A stretch of DNA of 64,000 nucleotides from Rhyacophila brunnea (lineage: Eukaryota > Arthropoda > Insecta > Trichoptera > Rhyacophilidae): NCBI GenBank assembly GCA_022495005.1, contig JAGYXB010002069.1, positions 2,356,001 through 2,420,000 on the forward strand, given 5' to 3'. A model generated the notes under the pieces. The model saw nothing but the letters and a program-made list of their open reading frames with translations, searched no databases and was not told the DNA's origin. Position numbers and translations under genes: made by a program. Position 1 is the first letter of the stretch; each line of letters opens with the position of its first letter. Of the stretch, positions 1-12,450 are shown one piece after another.

Positions 1-160
1 AAACAACGTAACCGACGTTATTTGATAGTTTAAGCTACGGTACGGTTTATTCGGTGGTCCGTCTGATAGTGAGTTGTGTGAAAAACGATTTGGGAGGAAA
101 GCTCGCGCCGTCCAGAAAAACTGGCTGAGATAAAATAAACCTGGTAATAGAGTTTATTAA

Positions 161-1178
161 CTCTTTTACTCCCAGCTGATTTAGCCTAGCATATGCGAAA
201 ACTCCCAAGCGTTTTTTGACAACAAATCGTAGATTTAGTTTTTTTTAAATAACTAATTCTACACATGTTTTAAAAATTTGAAACTTTTTTTGTGTGTTCT
301 CAATGGTGTATAAAGCAATAATAAGTAATAATATTGATAGTTTACATCAATAAAACAAAAGAAAAAATAATGTATCAATATTTATTTAGAAATGAACGGA
401 TAAAACTATGTTTGAACAACAAAACAAGTGTGACAACATTTTTTTATTTATAATTGATATATCAAATTTTATAATATAATCTATCCTTATGTAGTAACAG
501 AAAAATAAAATAAACATATTATTATTTCTCTATGAAATAGAATTTTTATAAAGTAATCAAAAAAAATCGTATAGTGTCAAGGTATTCAAGAATATTATTC
601 AATTCACGAAATCGCAAGAGAATTCGATACAGTATCGACGACTAACTGATATGGAATGAAGTAATTTCAAAGAATAAGTCTCAAAGCACTAAATCATTTA
701 TAATAATATTTATATTCATGTATTTTTTCACCATCTTACCAAAAATGCAGTGGCATCCATTGTTAGTTAAAAAATTACAAAATTCATTTTGTAATGTGAT
801 ATATGAATCATAAAACAACTAAAAGAAATATCAGAATTTAAAATGTGTCATAAAAATAATGTTTTATTATTTTTATGACCCTCTTTGGTCTCAAGTTCGA
901 CAGCAGAGCAATTATGACTTGTGAGTTATTAGGGTATGGCATAATTATAAACAATGCTGACACTAAAATAAATGTTACTCACCACCCAACACACAGTGAA
1001 TATAATGCTTAACACACAGTGAATATAATGCTTCGTCTACATGAGACGAAATATGACGGGAAAAAATTTGGAATAAATCGTAAATTTGGTTCCAAACTTT
1101 CGGCCGATGGATCGGCCCAGATGGAGTTTTCGCATAGGTATGGTGGGCCGAAATATCGGCCCCGTGGGAGTAAAAGGG
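161..1178. mobile_element. Non-autonomous piggyBac-like element with TTAA target sites
   Basis: Both ends are flanked by TTAA (157-160 and 1179-1182). The inverted ends read CTCTTTTACTCCCA on the left and CCCTTTTACTCCCA as the reverse complement of the right. A subterminal inverted piece, TATGCGAAAACTCC, occurs on both sides. TTAA duplication and CCC-type ends are piggyBac features. The 1 kb interior is AT-rich with no transposase. Confidence 0.75.
988..1033. repeat. Two tandem 23-bp units
   Basis: The unit AACACACAGTGAATATAATG plus CTT occurs twice back to back with no mismatch, inside the piggyBac-like element. It looks like a recent local duplication. Confidence 0.9.
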
Positions 1179-1439
1179 TTAAACAATAATTACCCGCCGT
1201 TCCATCTCACTACTGTCGGAATAATCTACGAAGAATAGTATCTTCCTGTAGATTTTTGAAATGTTAAAAATATATATAAAATTTATACTGAAAATTTGGA
1301 TTCTTTGAATGAATCCACTAATGTCGTGATTCGGAATGTTTTCAGAAACGTATTTAATAGACAGTAAGTTCAACTAGGGTTTTCTTTCATCTGCCAAAAA
1401 AGATAATAGTGTTCTTTTTGCGAGAAAGTAACAAATATG

Positions 1440-2690
1440 TCTAGTGATGAGAGACTTAGGCTAATTGAAACGGATACTTAGAAATGTCCCTTTACCGTAA
1501 AGGATAAATGCAAGGAGATGTTCTTTAATGATCTGGCCAAAAGTAAAATCACAATGACGTTTTGTGCGCAAGTTTTGACCTCGAGAAGGTGCTAAACACT
1601 CCCGACGATGAAACCGTAAATTTATATTATAGTCGAAAATACGCATACTATAATGAAAGTATCTACGAAAGTGGAACAAATAACGTATACTGCTTTTTAT
1701 GGGGTGAAACTGATGGTAAGCGTGGCGGTAATGAGATCTCCGCAATCGTGCACAAATCTTTGGATAGGAACTGACAAAGCGGGAAAAAATCAAGGATTTA
1801 TTATACTGTGATTGTTCAGAATAAGAACCGGGCAACACTGGCTATGCTATCTTATTTTATGAGACATTCAACTTTCATTGAATTGATAGAAATACATTTT
1901 CTATTACCAGTGGGTCTATTCTGTATTTATCGACCGCTAAAGTGATAAAGTGATAAATATTATCAAACTTAGGATAGGTTTGCATCATAGAATTAGCACT
2001 TATTGTAACAATTACAATACGTTGATTGTAAATTGTTGCAATAATCGCTACATTTTAACAGCACCTCTCTTGCTGCTGTTAAAATACAGCACTTATTGCA
2101 ACAATTACAATACGTTGGTTGTAATTGTTGCAATAAGTACTAATATTTTTATACAAACCTACCCTAAGTTTGATAATATCTATCACTTTAGCGGTCGATA
2201 AGTATAGAATAGACCCACTGGTCGTACTACGATGCCGGTCGATTCCATTCATGCGACAATTGAGTCATTTATATTCAGAGTAGTTTGGGCACTATCAAAA
2301 TGACCCACCATCATTTCCAACGCTAGGTCATCATGTCATATGCAGAATTCCGTGACTGGAAATCTTTCGCTGCTACTAATTAAATTTGGTGAATTACGAA
2401 AGGCATAATTAAAAAACTTACCAAATATTGTACCTACTCTGGTGACAGTACAACTTAACTGTTAGACCTAGAAAATGTCATCAGATCCTGATCAAGTGCT
2501 GTGATGCTTTAAGCGCAGCCACCCTTGCTGTATAGTGCTAAATCACCATTATCGGAGATCGAGTATAACGATCTTAAAAGTCTATGTGTTAAATGTAATA
2601 TCCCTCAGAGATGACGGATGAGTTTATAAAACTGCCACATGGATTATCAGTGGAAGATACTGTACCGATCAGGAAGATGTGAATGAGGAT
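1440..2690 (+). pseudogene. Degenerate transposon ORF (unclassified), split by a MITE
   Basis: Plus-strand fragments read CKEMFFNDLAKSKITMTF and, after a frameshift, FDLEKVLNTPDDETVNLYYS, then YCFLWGETDGKRGGNEI. Past the MITE at 1906-2222 the reading resumes as TTMPVDSIHATIESFI. The order and motifs resemble an uncharacterised transposon protein common in insect and cnidarian genomes (FDLQKVL, YYSRKL, W-EG-GKRGSNE, GHTxMPVDSIHA). I know it only by pattern, not by a named superfamily. Stops and frame changes show it is dead. Confidence 0.55.
1906..2222. mobile_element. Palindromic MITE inserted in the transposon ORF
   Basis: The ends are inverted repeats of about 75 bp starting CCAGTGGGTCTATTC and running through CGACCGCTAAAGTGATA. 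The interior contains a second inverted pair around AACAATTACAATACG and a central hairpin around TTTTAACAGCA. It has no coding capacity. It separates two parts of one recognisable reading frame, so it arrived after that transposon. Confidence 0.85.
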
Positions 2691-2699
2691 ATTGCTGCT

Positions 2700-3840
2700 T
2701 AAAAATGTGGGACAATAATTTTTTTGTAAAACTGAATAGTTGATTATTTTTTTGGTTGTTTGATTTGTTGATTTTATTTTATCATAATTAGTAGGTCCCC
2801 ATATTTAATTATGTACGAGTAGATATGTACCTACCTATTTCATTTTGAAAAATAACAATACCTAATAATATTAATAATATAAGCGAAACCTTAGAAATAC
2901 CAATCATTTATTTTTATTTTACCTATATGTGGTTAAGTATCTACAAGCAAAAGTATTAATTTAAAAAGTCAAAGTATTTCTAATTTATTTAACAATGCCC
3001 CCTTTCGTAAAACAAATGGGTACTTATCTTATTTATTTTAAAACTTCATTATTAATGCCCTGTCATGATAATTAGCATGAAATTTATAAATAAAAACAAC
3101 TACGCCAAATAGCGTAAGCTACATGCCTGGAAAAATAGACATAAGCAAAACAGCGTTACCGCCACTATCTCAAAAACTAAAAGCACTAATGCAATTGTTT
3201 TATAATTTCCGTATACGCAGTAACCAATTATTATTAACCACATTAACAGAATTCATTTTTGGAACTAATTACGGAAATAATTTTAAAAAAACTTTCTCTA
3301 AAATTTATAAATTGTCGCTTACGTTGTTCTGCCGATTAAGGGTCGATATGATTTGGAACCTGCCTTAATATTTATACAAAATGTTTCTCCTGACAGTTTA
3401 TAAACCTCCGTGAATTCCATTGAATTCCTTCTATTCAATGATTTCTTTCTATTTTTTTTTTATTTGTTTGGTGTAATAAGTCGTCTATAAGGGAGACTAG
3501 TCATTATGGCCTATTTTCTGTCACATGGACTCCATTACGAAATAAATAGAAGCAATCAAGTTGAGAAAAATTTAGTAATTAGTCTCCCTTACTATGTTTT
3601 TGACATTGAGACTTGCTTTTAATAGACTGAATGGTTGTTCATAGATGAACTATTGTTATATGTAGTTAAAAATGAATATTTTTTCACTTAATGTAATGAA
3701 GTTTTAAAATGTTTTTGGTTTTCTTTTGTAACACAATCACAAGTTACAATAATTAATAAAATGAATTGGGTATATAATGATATCTATTCTTTTATTTCTT
3801 TAGTTGTGGGTTGGGAACCCCTTTTAACTACTACTACTAT
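2700..3840. other. AT-rich stretch with nothing recognised
   Basis: No coding signal, tRNA or element ends could be supported. A plus-strand frame at 3123-3368 has composition like the surroundings and no recognisable domain. Confidence 0.6.
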
Positions 3841-3844
3841 TACT

Positions 3845-3945
3845 TCCCCATGTTCGATCTGTAGAGGATCATATTGGCCCCACAGAGTGGAGGTTGTATT
3901 AAGAGATTTTGTTTTTACGAGAATAAATTAAATGAATAATTTTCG
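3845..3945 (-). mobile_element. SINE fragment (3' body), same family as 54784-55041
   Basis: The sequence runs CATGTTCGATC..., then CCCCACAGAGTGGAGG, then AGATTTTGTTTTTACGAGAA. It matches, in reverse, the 3' body of the full SINE at 54784-55041. The tRNA-like head is missing. Confidence 0.7.
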
Positions 3946-5079
3946 AATGAGGAAATATAAGAATTATTTGCAGTGACAATCTCTTTTATGAATTTTGACA
4001 ATCATCAATGATGCTGTGATCTTATAAAGCTCTCGGTCTTTACATTCTTCATCTTCAGCCGTGATATTAGACTTTTTTAGATCTCTTTTCTGGAGTTCTC
4101 TCTTGTATTATGGATTTACGGTAGGTGATATTTTTCACTGATCATCAGGTGTCTGAAATACTCAGCACTTTAGTTGCTTCTTCCGTTCTCCAATACCGTT
4201 TCATTTCCTATCTCGTATGTTCATGATATTTAAAAAAAATGTTCACAACATTGTGTAAAGAAACTTGTTGATTTAGTGAAATTTTTATTTATGGCGTATT
4301 TTTAATTTTTCTCACGAACAGTTTGGAAAAATACTAATCATTCATTTTTTTTTAAATAGGCACTAGGTTAAATTTAGTATTTTAACAATAATATGTTATT
4401 CTTTCTAACCGACTGACTTAAAATAGTGTTGGCCTATATTTTAAGTTGTTTTCAAAATTTATTTAGACATGCAGCTGTATTATAATATAATTTAAATATG
4501 TATGTGTACAAAACATTATAACAATATTATCTTGTTGAAGTCTCCTTATTGAAATGGGATAATGACTTTCTACTATATTTTACATAACATAAGTGGATTT
4601 TACCTATTTGTTAAAATATAGTTATAATTATATTTTTCACTTATTTTTCATATCAGTTTCCTAATGCTACACCGTAACCATAATCACTTATAATATTGAT
4701 TTCATTGCTTTTTTGTGTCTGTAATTATTACTTGTAAAATTTTGGCATTTTAATATTTTATTGAATAAAACATAGTTTTTTAAGATTGCAGATTTTTATT
4801 TATTACCTAAATTAATAGTTTGTGAAAAAACAACTCCTTTAATTTATGTATCTTGAATAGTACATTGACCGGATTATTGACCAACAGAATTGAACGACAA
4901 ATAAAAAAACATACCACATGAACGTGAAGTTTGATAGTTTAGACAGAAAATATGACGTAGTTAGAGCGTTGTCAAGCAAGAGAAAACGATGCAAGAGCAG
5001 TCAGAAATACTAACGGTAACAATAATTTAATTAACCCTATGTAATTCGCATTCTGAGCAATTTCAAGGTTAAGTTGTTC
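3946..5079. other. AT-rich stretch with nothing recognised
   Basis: Long AT-rich DNA with several 'acctaggta'-type words and no convincing coding or repeat boundary. Confidence 0.5.
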
Positions 5080-5087
5080 CTCTGTAG

Positions 5088-5650
5088 CAGGTCTGGGCAA
5101 ACTTTTTGGATCAAGGGCCACTTTAGAAATTGAAAATGAACGGCGGGCCGCAAATAAAATACTATGTTTAGACATATATTATTTATTAACATGAAAAAAG
5201 AATTTTAACATAAAAAAATAAATGATTCTCTAATAGCCAACAATTCAATGAGAAGAATGAAACTATTTTACATTGTTCTACATTTTTTAAATTTCAGGTA
5301 TTTATTTTGTAGTTAAGATTCTTAAAACTGCTTGTAAATGTTCATCAGTGATACTTGATAATGAGTTTTTATTGATTTTCATAATTGAAAATGTAGGTGA
5401 TCCAAAAATAATACGTTTTACGAACAGAATCTTTAAATTGTTTGAATTTGTCTTGTTGAATTAAGAGTGTTTACATTTGTAGATTTCTTCTCGATGGTGC
5501 TATTCATGTATATTCAAATTTAATTTTTAAAAATGGCGTTAAAATGTGGAAAGAAGTGCACTTTTCAGAAATACGATTAAAGCTAATGGGCCCTACAGAA
5601 ATACTGTGCGGGTAGCATGTGGCCCGGGGCCCGTAGTTTGCTCAGACCTG
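5088..5650. mobile_element. Non-autonomous hAT element with 8-bp target duplication
   Basis: Inverted ends read CAGGTCTGGGCAAAC on the left and, as reverse complement of the right, CAGGTCTGAGCAAAC. They are followed on both sides by GC-rich GGGCC(A/C)-type subterminal sequence. The flanks are CTCTGTAG (5080-5087) and CTCTATAG (5651-5658), a 7/8 match, the hAT target-site length. The interior is AT-rich without an intact transposase. Confidence 0.8.
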
Positions 5651-5689
5651 CTCTATAGAGTAACAAATAAGACTAGAAAGAAATGCGGC

Positions 5690-5815
5690 TGTTTTCACAG
5701 CATGACAGGCGAAACCCGGGGTGCAAAAAACGACTTGAATGGAATAGTACAAAACTTAAATCCATTATAATGTAAATTCAAATTCTATAAAGTACTCGAT
5801 CGATAGTATTAATAT
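5690..5815. repeat. Dispersed repeat shared with 54285-54435 and 25905-25985
   Basis: It shares GAATGGAATAGTA(C/T)AAAACTTAAAT, the CGATCGATAGTATTAATA-type end, and a GACCCGGG/ACCCGGGG core with the other two loci. Ends are not defined. Confidence 0.6.
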
Positions 5816-5819
5816 TTTT

Positions 5820-7135
5820 TCCATTGCATTAGATATTTGGATTGTCACCGTGTGTGTGTCCTCTTCCTCCTTCTTTCCTCGACATTTCGGGCCCTCTATC
5901 TCTGTTTTTTTTATTTTCATGCAGATAATTATGTACATTATTCATTGTATGTAGTTCCTTATTTTTTGAGCAAGCGTGTCCTTTTTAAGTCTTATTTTTG
6001 TGATTTTACTATTACAATTACGCTAAAATGTCTGAAAGAATTTAATGCAGATTGACATCAGTCTGGTGAAGCTGCTCCGACAAGAATCATTGTCGAAAAT
6101 GGAAGAAGTTTTGCGGTTTGATAGATTCTCAAAGAGTAAAATATATAGTCCCAGAATATTGCAATAATTGAATCTATTTTTGAAGTGAATCGAAAAACAA
6201 ACGATCATCGCTTTTACTTATTTGATATTTCGATGAAAACTTGTGATATTCTGTTGGCTAAAAAAACTTCTGAAATTAAGATCAATAAACGAATGTTAAA
6301 AAAAACTTGATATTCACAAAATATCTTTTAAAACAATTATATTTTGATTGTTTTTCTGTGTTTCACTCACGTCTCCTTCTAGTCAAAACCATCTAAATGC
6401 TATTATTTCAATGTTCTGGTTTGACGAAACAAACAATCTCTCAAACCTAATAGAACCTATCTTAAAATGAATGATTTTGTGTAGGTACGTCATAAATTAA
6501 TCAAAGGCGAAGAGGATAAATTTAATAAATGTAAAAAACAACATTTTATTAGTTTACTAATCTTTATTGTTAATGGTAAAAATATTTTATGTTTAAAATA
6601 AATTTCTACAGTGTAGGTAATAAATTATCTTACAGCTAATAATAATATTTGTATGTGCAGCTTAGCTTATTTTAAATGATTTTAGTCTATGGTAATATTT
6701 ACACCTTACAAATTTTGACACAATTTTACAACTAGATGACAAGTTGACATTATTTTCTCTTAAATATAACTACAAATTTAGGATATCAACATGGTTGGCT
6801 GCATTTAGAATAGCTGGAAGCCATTACGAACAACAAAAAAAACAAAGAAAAAATAGGTATTATTATAATCAATTGAGGTGGTGAGGATTAAACAAGAACA
6901 GTAATATATCCGTGTATGGTTGTGTAATCTCAGGGCAGCTATTTGTACGTTTGGCTTTCTATGGTAAATCAGTAATGTTTTTCAATATTACTTTATTGAG
7001 AATTTACAAACGTTTTACTAAAATTTAAAAACATCCAAAAAAATATTATAATCTGATTTACCACAGAAAGCCAAGTGTACAAATAGCTGCCCTGAGAATC
7101 TATGTTTTTAAACTTGTCAACATATTGACGCCATA
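5820..7135. other. AT-rich stretch with one inverted pair
   Basis: No gene seen. An inverted pair around TTTGGCTTTCTATGGTAAATC (near 6951-6971) and its complement (near 7057-7075) suggests a small foldback; related GGGCAGCTATTTGTAC words lie at both arms. Confidence 0.5.
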
Positions 7136-7139
7136 CACG

Positions 7140-7262
7140 GATATTACCATGTTCGATCCTAAACAGACCAACCACAAGATGGCGGTTGTATTTTTATTTT
7201 ACAATGAATGTCAGCCATTCGTCCAACCCAATCCTTGAACTAGTTCAAAAACAATATGCATT
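7140..7262 (-). mobile_element. SINE fragment
   Basis: CATGTTCGATCCTAAACAG, a degenerate middle, ATGTCAGCCATTCGTCCAACC and AAAAACAATATGCA match the body of the 54784-55041 SINE in reverse, with divergence. Confidence 0.6.
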
Positions 7263-7544
7263 TTTTGAGGGTTTTAATCTGTGATATGAATTCGAGAAAT
7301 TTCTTCTAAAATATTGAGAATCGAAATGAAAGTACTAAATTGGCACCGGCAATGTAGTCTAGGCTGTGCAAATTTCATCAAAAGTAACGGAGAGACAGAA
7401 CGGAAATCGTTTAATTCGGTTATGTCCTAATTTGCTTCCTTCAAAGATTACAAATAATAATAAACAAAAAGGAAATATTAAAAAAAGTCGAAATGGATTA
7501 TTTAAGAACAATATCTCATTTACAGAATGTTGAAAACAGTTATA

Positions 7545-7960
7545 AAGTATTTCTAATCGCATATTTCACTTTGAAGAAGACACTGGTCCAACCAATACTG
7601 ACATACGGGTCGGAGTGTCGGACTCTTACCAAGATTAATAAACGTGCAGTCGATATATTCGAGAGGAAGGCGCTACATAGGATATATGGGCCCATACTTG
7701 AAGGAGAAGAATGGCGTATTTAGCATAATAACCTAGAGCTCTACAATTTCTTCCGAGAAGAATGTTTCTCCACATTCGATAAACTTGGCAGGCTCTGATG
7801 CACAGGCCATGTAGCAAGAATGGACAGTGCTTAACCGCTAAGGGGAATCTTAGATACCAGGCCTGACATTCGGAGGTCGATTGGTAGACCCAGAACACCG
7901 TAAGAGTGGCCGGCGCAGACATCATCAAGATAGGCGGAGATGGAAGTTAATTTACTCAAC
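7545..7960 (+). pseudogene. LINE reverse-transcriptase C-terminal fragment
   Basis: The plus frame reads VQPILTYGSECRTLTK, then FERKALHRIYGPILEGEEWR, then, with stops and frame shifts, GHVARMD and SIGRPRTP. This is the tail after the RT domain in many insect non-LTR retrotransposons (LTYGSE-W, FERK-LR-IYGP, GHVARM, GRPR). It is truncated at the 5' side and contains stops. The exact clade cannot be set from so short a piece. Confidence 0.8.
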
Positions 7961-8605
7961 TTGATAATGTGTAATCCTCAGCACCTCAATTATTCATAAA
8001 GTAAGGGAACATATACTGCGAGGTAAAGCGACAGAAGGATGGGATTTCTTGTCGCTCTTCGATAAACATTGTTTGTTAACCACAGATACAGATGTCACCT
8101 AGAAAAACATTGTAAGCATACTTAGGTACTTGTGCATACCTACATACTTTTGGAACCATTTTTCGTTACAAAAATATACTCTTCCACAATATTTCTATAA
8201 TTTATATTTATAGTATATTTATAATTACGTCTGTACAATTTATAATGAATAGTATATAATTATTTAGGTAATATTATCATTAAATTTGGAACAATTGGCA
8301 ACTCTTGGCCATGAGAAACTTTTACTAAAAATATGATGAATTTAATTAATTTATTAATATTGCTTGTTAAGGGGGATGATAATACTAATAGGTTGATTAT
8401 AAAGAATTTCCGGTTATTATGATTTTTTTTCTCGTCATAATATTATTATGATCCACACATAATGATCATATTATTATGAATTTTTATTTTAAATTTTTTC
8501 AAATAAATGTCGGTAGGTACGTACATAAGATGTCTGTGATTTTAGCGCTTTTGAGAATTATTATTCTGTTATATAATATTTGAGACTTTCACGGTTGTTT
8601 GACAT

Positions 8606-8776
8606 CGTAATTGGTTTTTGAATTTTCACCACATGTACTTCTTCCTTTTTTTCTTGATGTTTCGGGCTCGTTGCAGAGGCCGTATCTTTTGATAATGGCC
8701 TCTGCAACAATCCTGAAACGTCTGAGAAAAAAGGAAGAAGTACAATGTGGTGAAAACCCAAAAATAAATTACGATA
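8606..8776. repeat. Foldback (hairpin) element about 170 bp
   Basis: The left arm reads TCACCACATGTACTTCTTCC...TTGCAGAGGCC. It is answered by GGCCTCTGCAA...GGAAGAAGTACAATGTGGTGA on the right, then TCGTAATT / AATTACGA at the outer edges. The arms are about 75-80 bp with a short centre at TATCTTTTGATAA. Confidence 0.85.
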
Positions 8777-8985
8777 TTATTTTGTCAACAAACATACATT
8801 TACTAATTTAATATTTTCAACTGAATAATATTCTGTTAGTCTTCTGTTTGTCACGATATCCATGTTCGATAATGATTAGTCTATTCTTTTACCATCAAAT
8901 AAATGCTAAAATATAAGAAAGTAAATAATTTTATAAAATACCTACAATTTTAAAATGACACATTATTCAATGTAGACAGTGATAT

Positions 8986-9165
8986 TTTTTTTTTTTTTTT
9001 TGACCATGTCCGATCCTAATAGTATCATATGGGCCTCCACAGAGTAGAGGTTTGTATTAACAGATTTTGTTTTTTACGAGAAATGGATGTCAGCTACTTG
9101 CTCAACCTATTGAAAAACAATATGTGTACTTGCCAGACCCAGGATTCGAACCTGGGACCCACGGC
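8986..9165 (-). mobile_element. tRNA-derived SINE, minus strand, head truncated
   Basis: On the minus strand it begins GTGGGTCCCAGGTTCGAATC, which contains a pol III B-box (GGTTCGAATCC). It continues through the SINE body (TTGAGCAAGTAGCTGACATC) to a run of about 15 A (8986-9000). It is the same family as 54784-55041; the A-box half is missing. Confidence 0.85.
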
Positions 9166-9706
9166 GTGATATTGGTATTTTATTGGTATGATATTGGTAT
9201 GAAATTAGTATTTTAAATCTTTTGAGAGTTCTTAGTCACCACCCCCCTTGAAAAAGGCAAAGAAAAATAATTAGTAAATATTTTATTGAAAAAAAGCAAT
9301 ATTTATAATATTGTGAAAAATACTTACAGAGCGAGATAACAAATATTTTATAGAAAATTTATTAATTGAGAATAAAATAAGACATGCGTAATTAGTTGAC
9401 GTTTAAAAATTTAGAAAACTTTTTAATCAGAGGGAAGAAGAAGAATCAATTCAATCTTGTAAGTAGAGTGTTCGACAGTTCTATAATAATTATTTTAATA
9501 CTTTAATAACAATATTCAGAACTAATTTAAGGCACATCACTTTTAAAATAATACCTACTCATGATTCATCATTCCTCTTAAAAGATATTTCAACAATTTT
9601 TACTTATTTTAAAAAAAATATTTTATTATTTACAAAATAATAGTAAATATATTTTTTATAAATTAACATCACATTCATGGTGATTATAATTTGGTTGAAG
9701 CTGGCT

Positions 9707-10785
9707 ACAAAATAATGTAACTGTATACCTACTTGAGTGGTAGAGACCGAAAAGTTTAACGTGAGGCTTGGCGGCGGCACTCATATGGTTTTCGATTCCA
9801 AAGTATTGTGGGAGTATTGCCAGGACTGGAAGATATTATTTCCCACTCCTTCAATAGGTATATATTTTCACAACTTTCAAATACAATGATATACATTTTT
9901 TCCCAATAACGTACGTAGGATAAATTTTATATGGCAACATTAAAATTTCTAGTGTTTTGTACCTGTCATTGCGACAACTCTTTCAATAACGTTGTTGAAG
10001 GGCCGAATGAGCTTATTTTGTTGTTTTTCTTCTTCACAGTAGGAGGTAAGATCACTTATAATCTTCCTGCTGTCACTTTTCAAAACTTTTGCCATTATTA
10101 ACACGTCTAAATGACTAATACTACGCACTTTTAAGAAACGTCAAATGCTTTCAAGGTGAAGGAATGAATACTGAAATGCGAGAGGAAGGGATTCTAATTC
10201 TTCAAGCCACCGCACATCAACTTAAACTTTTCGCACTTTATACTTGTATATTTTTTATGTACAGCCGCCCTCGACTTTCGAACGTTCTACTTTCGCACAT
10301 TTCACTATTTCATACATTTCTTAAAATTTAGATTTTTGTTGATGCTTCTCACTCACTTTCTCAAATACATAAAAGGGTGGTATTCAACTATCTCTTGACA
10401 AGTTTATAAATAAATATTTTTAAGTACACTTTTTGATGTTTTTTTTTACATCCCTCTACTTTCGAACATTCAACATTCGAAAGACATTTTCAGGTACCAA
10501 TTACATATGAAAGTCGAGGGCCGGCTGTATTGCATTTTGTTATATTGTATAAGTTCTTCAACAGTGTTACTTTACGCTTGAACTATGTCATCAAAAAACG
10601 CAACTGATTCAGAATTATGTAAATGCTACACAATTCAATTACCTGCGCAAGTATACAGTATAGCAATGCAAACATTTTCATTTCGCTTCTAGTCAAAAGA
10701 CTTTTATACACTTCCGTATACTTGTGGTATAAAAAATGCACTCAAGTATATAGTTACATTTGTAGCCGGCTTAATTCATGATTGT
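9707..10785. mobile_element. Long-TIR element (about 1.08 kb) carrying a nested Tigger-type MITE
   Basis: The left end AGCTGGCTACAAAATAATGT and the reverse complement of the right, AGCCGGCTACAAATGTAACT, continue into TATACCTACTTGAGTG / TATACTTGAGTG. A TTGA / TTAA context suggests a 3-bp TTA-like target. The interior at 9990-10100 is GC-neutral without a clear transposase. The element at 10262-10527 sits inside it. Confidence 0.65.
10262..10527. mobile_element. Tigger/pogo-type MITE, copy 1 (TA target)
   Basis: The ends read CAGCCGCCCTCGACTTTCG and CAGCCGGCCCTCGACTTTC (reverse complement of right) with TA on both flanks. CAG...CCTCG ends with TA duplication are typical of pogo/Tigger elements. 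It aligns in reverse with 17695-17967, including CATAAAAGGGTGGTATTC. Confidence 0.85.
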
Positions 10786-11228
10786 ACTGGAAATTTTAAT
10801 TACTGTGAGGTACCAAATTTATTATGTTACTCGATTTCAACAATAAACTAGAATTTGGTGTATGATGAATGGGAAGGCCTTCAACACAATAATTATCAGT
10901 GTCGAGGATACTTGACGATGAGGCACAAAATTTTTCTGCATTTAGAATCTTTAATTATTTTCACGTAAAGAAAAATATACACAGTCTAAAGCAATGGTTC
11001 TCATGTGCGGCCATCAGCGCTTTACAGAATGATATTTCAAAAATTTATTTATAAAATTTCTTAGCGGCGGTCTGCAGAACCCCTTATTTCCAAGTATATT
11101 TTAAAATCCCCGTCCCCAGTTAAAATCCTTAACAGGTTTTAAAATTGCAGTCATGATGTTTCTAAAATAATTTCAAAACTAATTAATACCCAGTCAATTA
11201 TTGATTATATTGATATATTTGAATAAAC

Positions 11229-11472
11229 CAATTGACCCCGTATCCGGAAAACGAGCGTCATCGTGATAACGCTGGTTTTTGGTAAATCGGTTTAAATTAC
11301 GCGGCATACACCAATGCATGCACTCACCAAATATTTGATATTCTAACAAGAGGTGGCAGTAGACGGTCTAAACTGACTACGTATTGCACGCTGTTTATCC
11401 ATAACTGAAATGCTTAACTGCCAATATCTCTGAACGCCGTTTTCAGGATAATGCTCGTTTTCCAGATATGGG
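11229..11472. mobile_element. MITE with 30-bp inverted ends
   Basis: Left CAATTGACCCCGTATCCGG then AAAACGAGCGTCATC; the right is its complement (GATAATGCTCGTTTTCCAG, then ATATGGGCTCAATTG). Element of about 244 bp; target duplication not resolved. Confidence 0.7.
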
Positions 11473-12356
11473 CTCAATTGTTCAAAAGAGGTCATCACAC
11501 TACGTGATGTTGATATCATGGTAACATGTCATTACTATAAATAGTACCTATATTATTTAAGTACATATTTTATAATTATAATATTTGAAATATTTTGCTT
11601 ATTTATCGGTAACTTTGCGATCGGGTGTTATACCATCAAAGTCCATCTTATAGTAATTAAAATTTTCAGTGTCAATGATTTTCATCATCCCATTTCTAAC
11701 TTGTTGTAAAGAGAAAATTACTTAGATCGGTTATTACAACTAATGTGTGTAGTTTTGGTCTGTCTTTAGTAGGCATTGTCATATTTTATCAATATTATCA
11801 GTGTGTCTTGTAAAACTCGTAAATCTTATTTTGGGGAAAAATTACCTTATTATTGAATACGCCTCAGAGTAATAATTATATAGAGAGCGCCTATTTTTCG
11901 GCAAAATGAAGGCGTGTTTCTTACGTGTAACGCACAGTAGAACCTCGATTTTATTATTATCGTTATACCATTGTGTTGTTTCTCAGTACGGCTACCAAAT
12001 TTAAACATAACATAGTTATCCATAATTATGTTCTACTAAAATAACTAAAAATAATAACCACTAACTTTATATTTAACACAAAAACAATAAATTTCAGCAA
12101 CACATGCTCTCAGTATTTAAATGAATGTAATCAGTCAAATCTATATTTACCGGCGACGTTTTCAAAAAATATTTAATTTACTTACTCGCACTTATGGTTC
12201 ATTTTTGTTCAGGCCTTGGAATACGCTAATATTATCGAATATTTACCTCTTTGTAAGATTTTTGCATATGTCTAATCATCAATCATAAATCTTGTCAAAT
12301 AACAAACAAATTAGCAAATTTCGTCAATACCAGGAATCATTGTCATTATAGAACAT

Positions 12357-12450
12357 TGAAGTTGACGGTCTTACCAAACCCACTCTTAAATCGGGCATAA
12401 CACAGGATCCTACGTTTGATGTGAAGCATCGGTAACTTTTTATGACTGAG
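12357..12450. repeat. Dispersed repeat fragment shared with 32100 and 34320
   Basis: CTTAAATCGGGCATAACACA, then CCTACGTTTGATGTGAAGCATC, is shared with 32110-32190 and 34340-34410 (TCTTAATCGAGC, GTGAAGCATC). The family is not identified. Confidence 0.6.

Noticed and set aside
1461..1838. 125-codon minus frame
   Set aside because: It is antisense to the degenerate transposon ORF on the plus strand.
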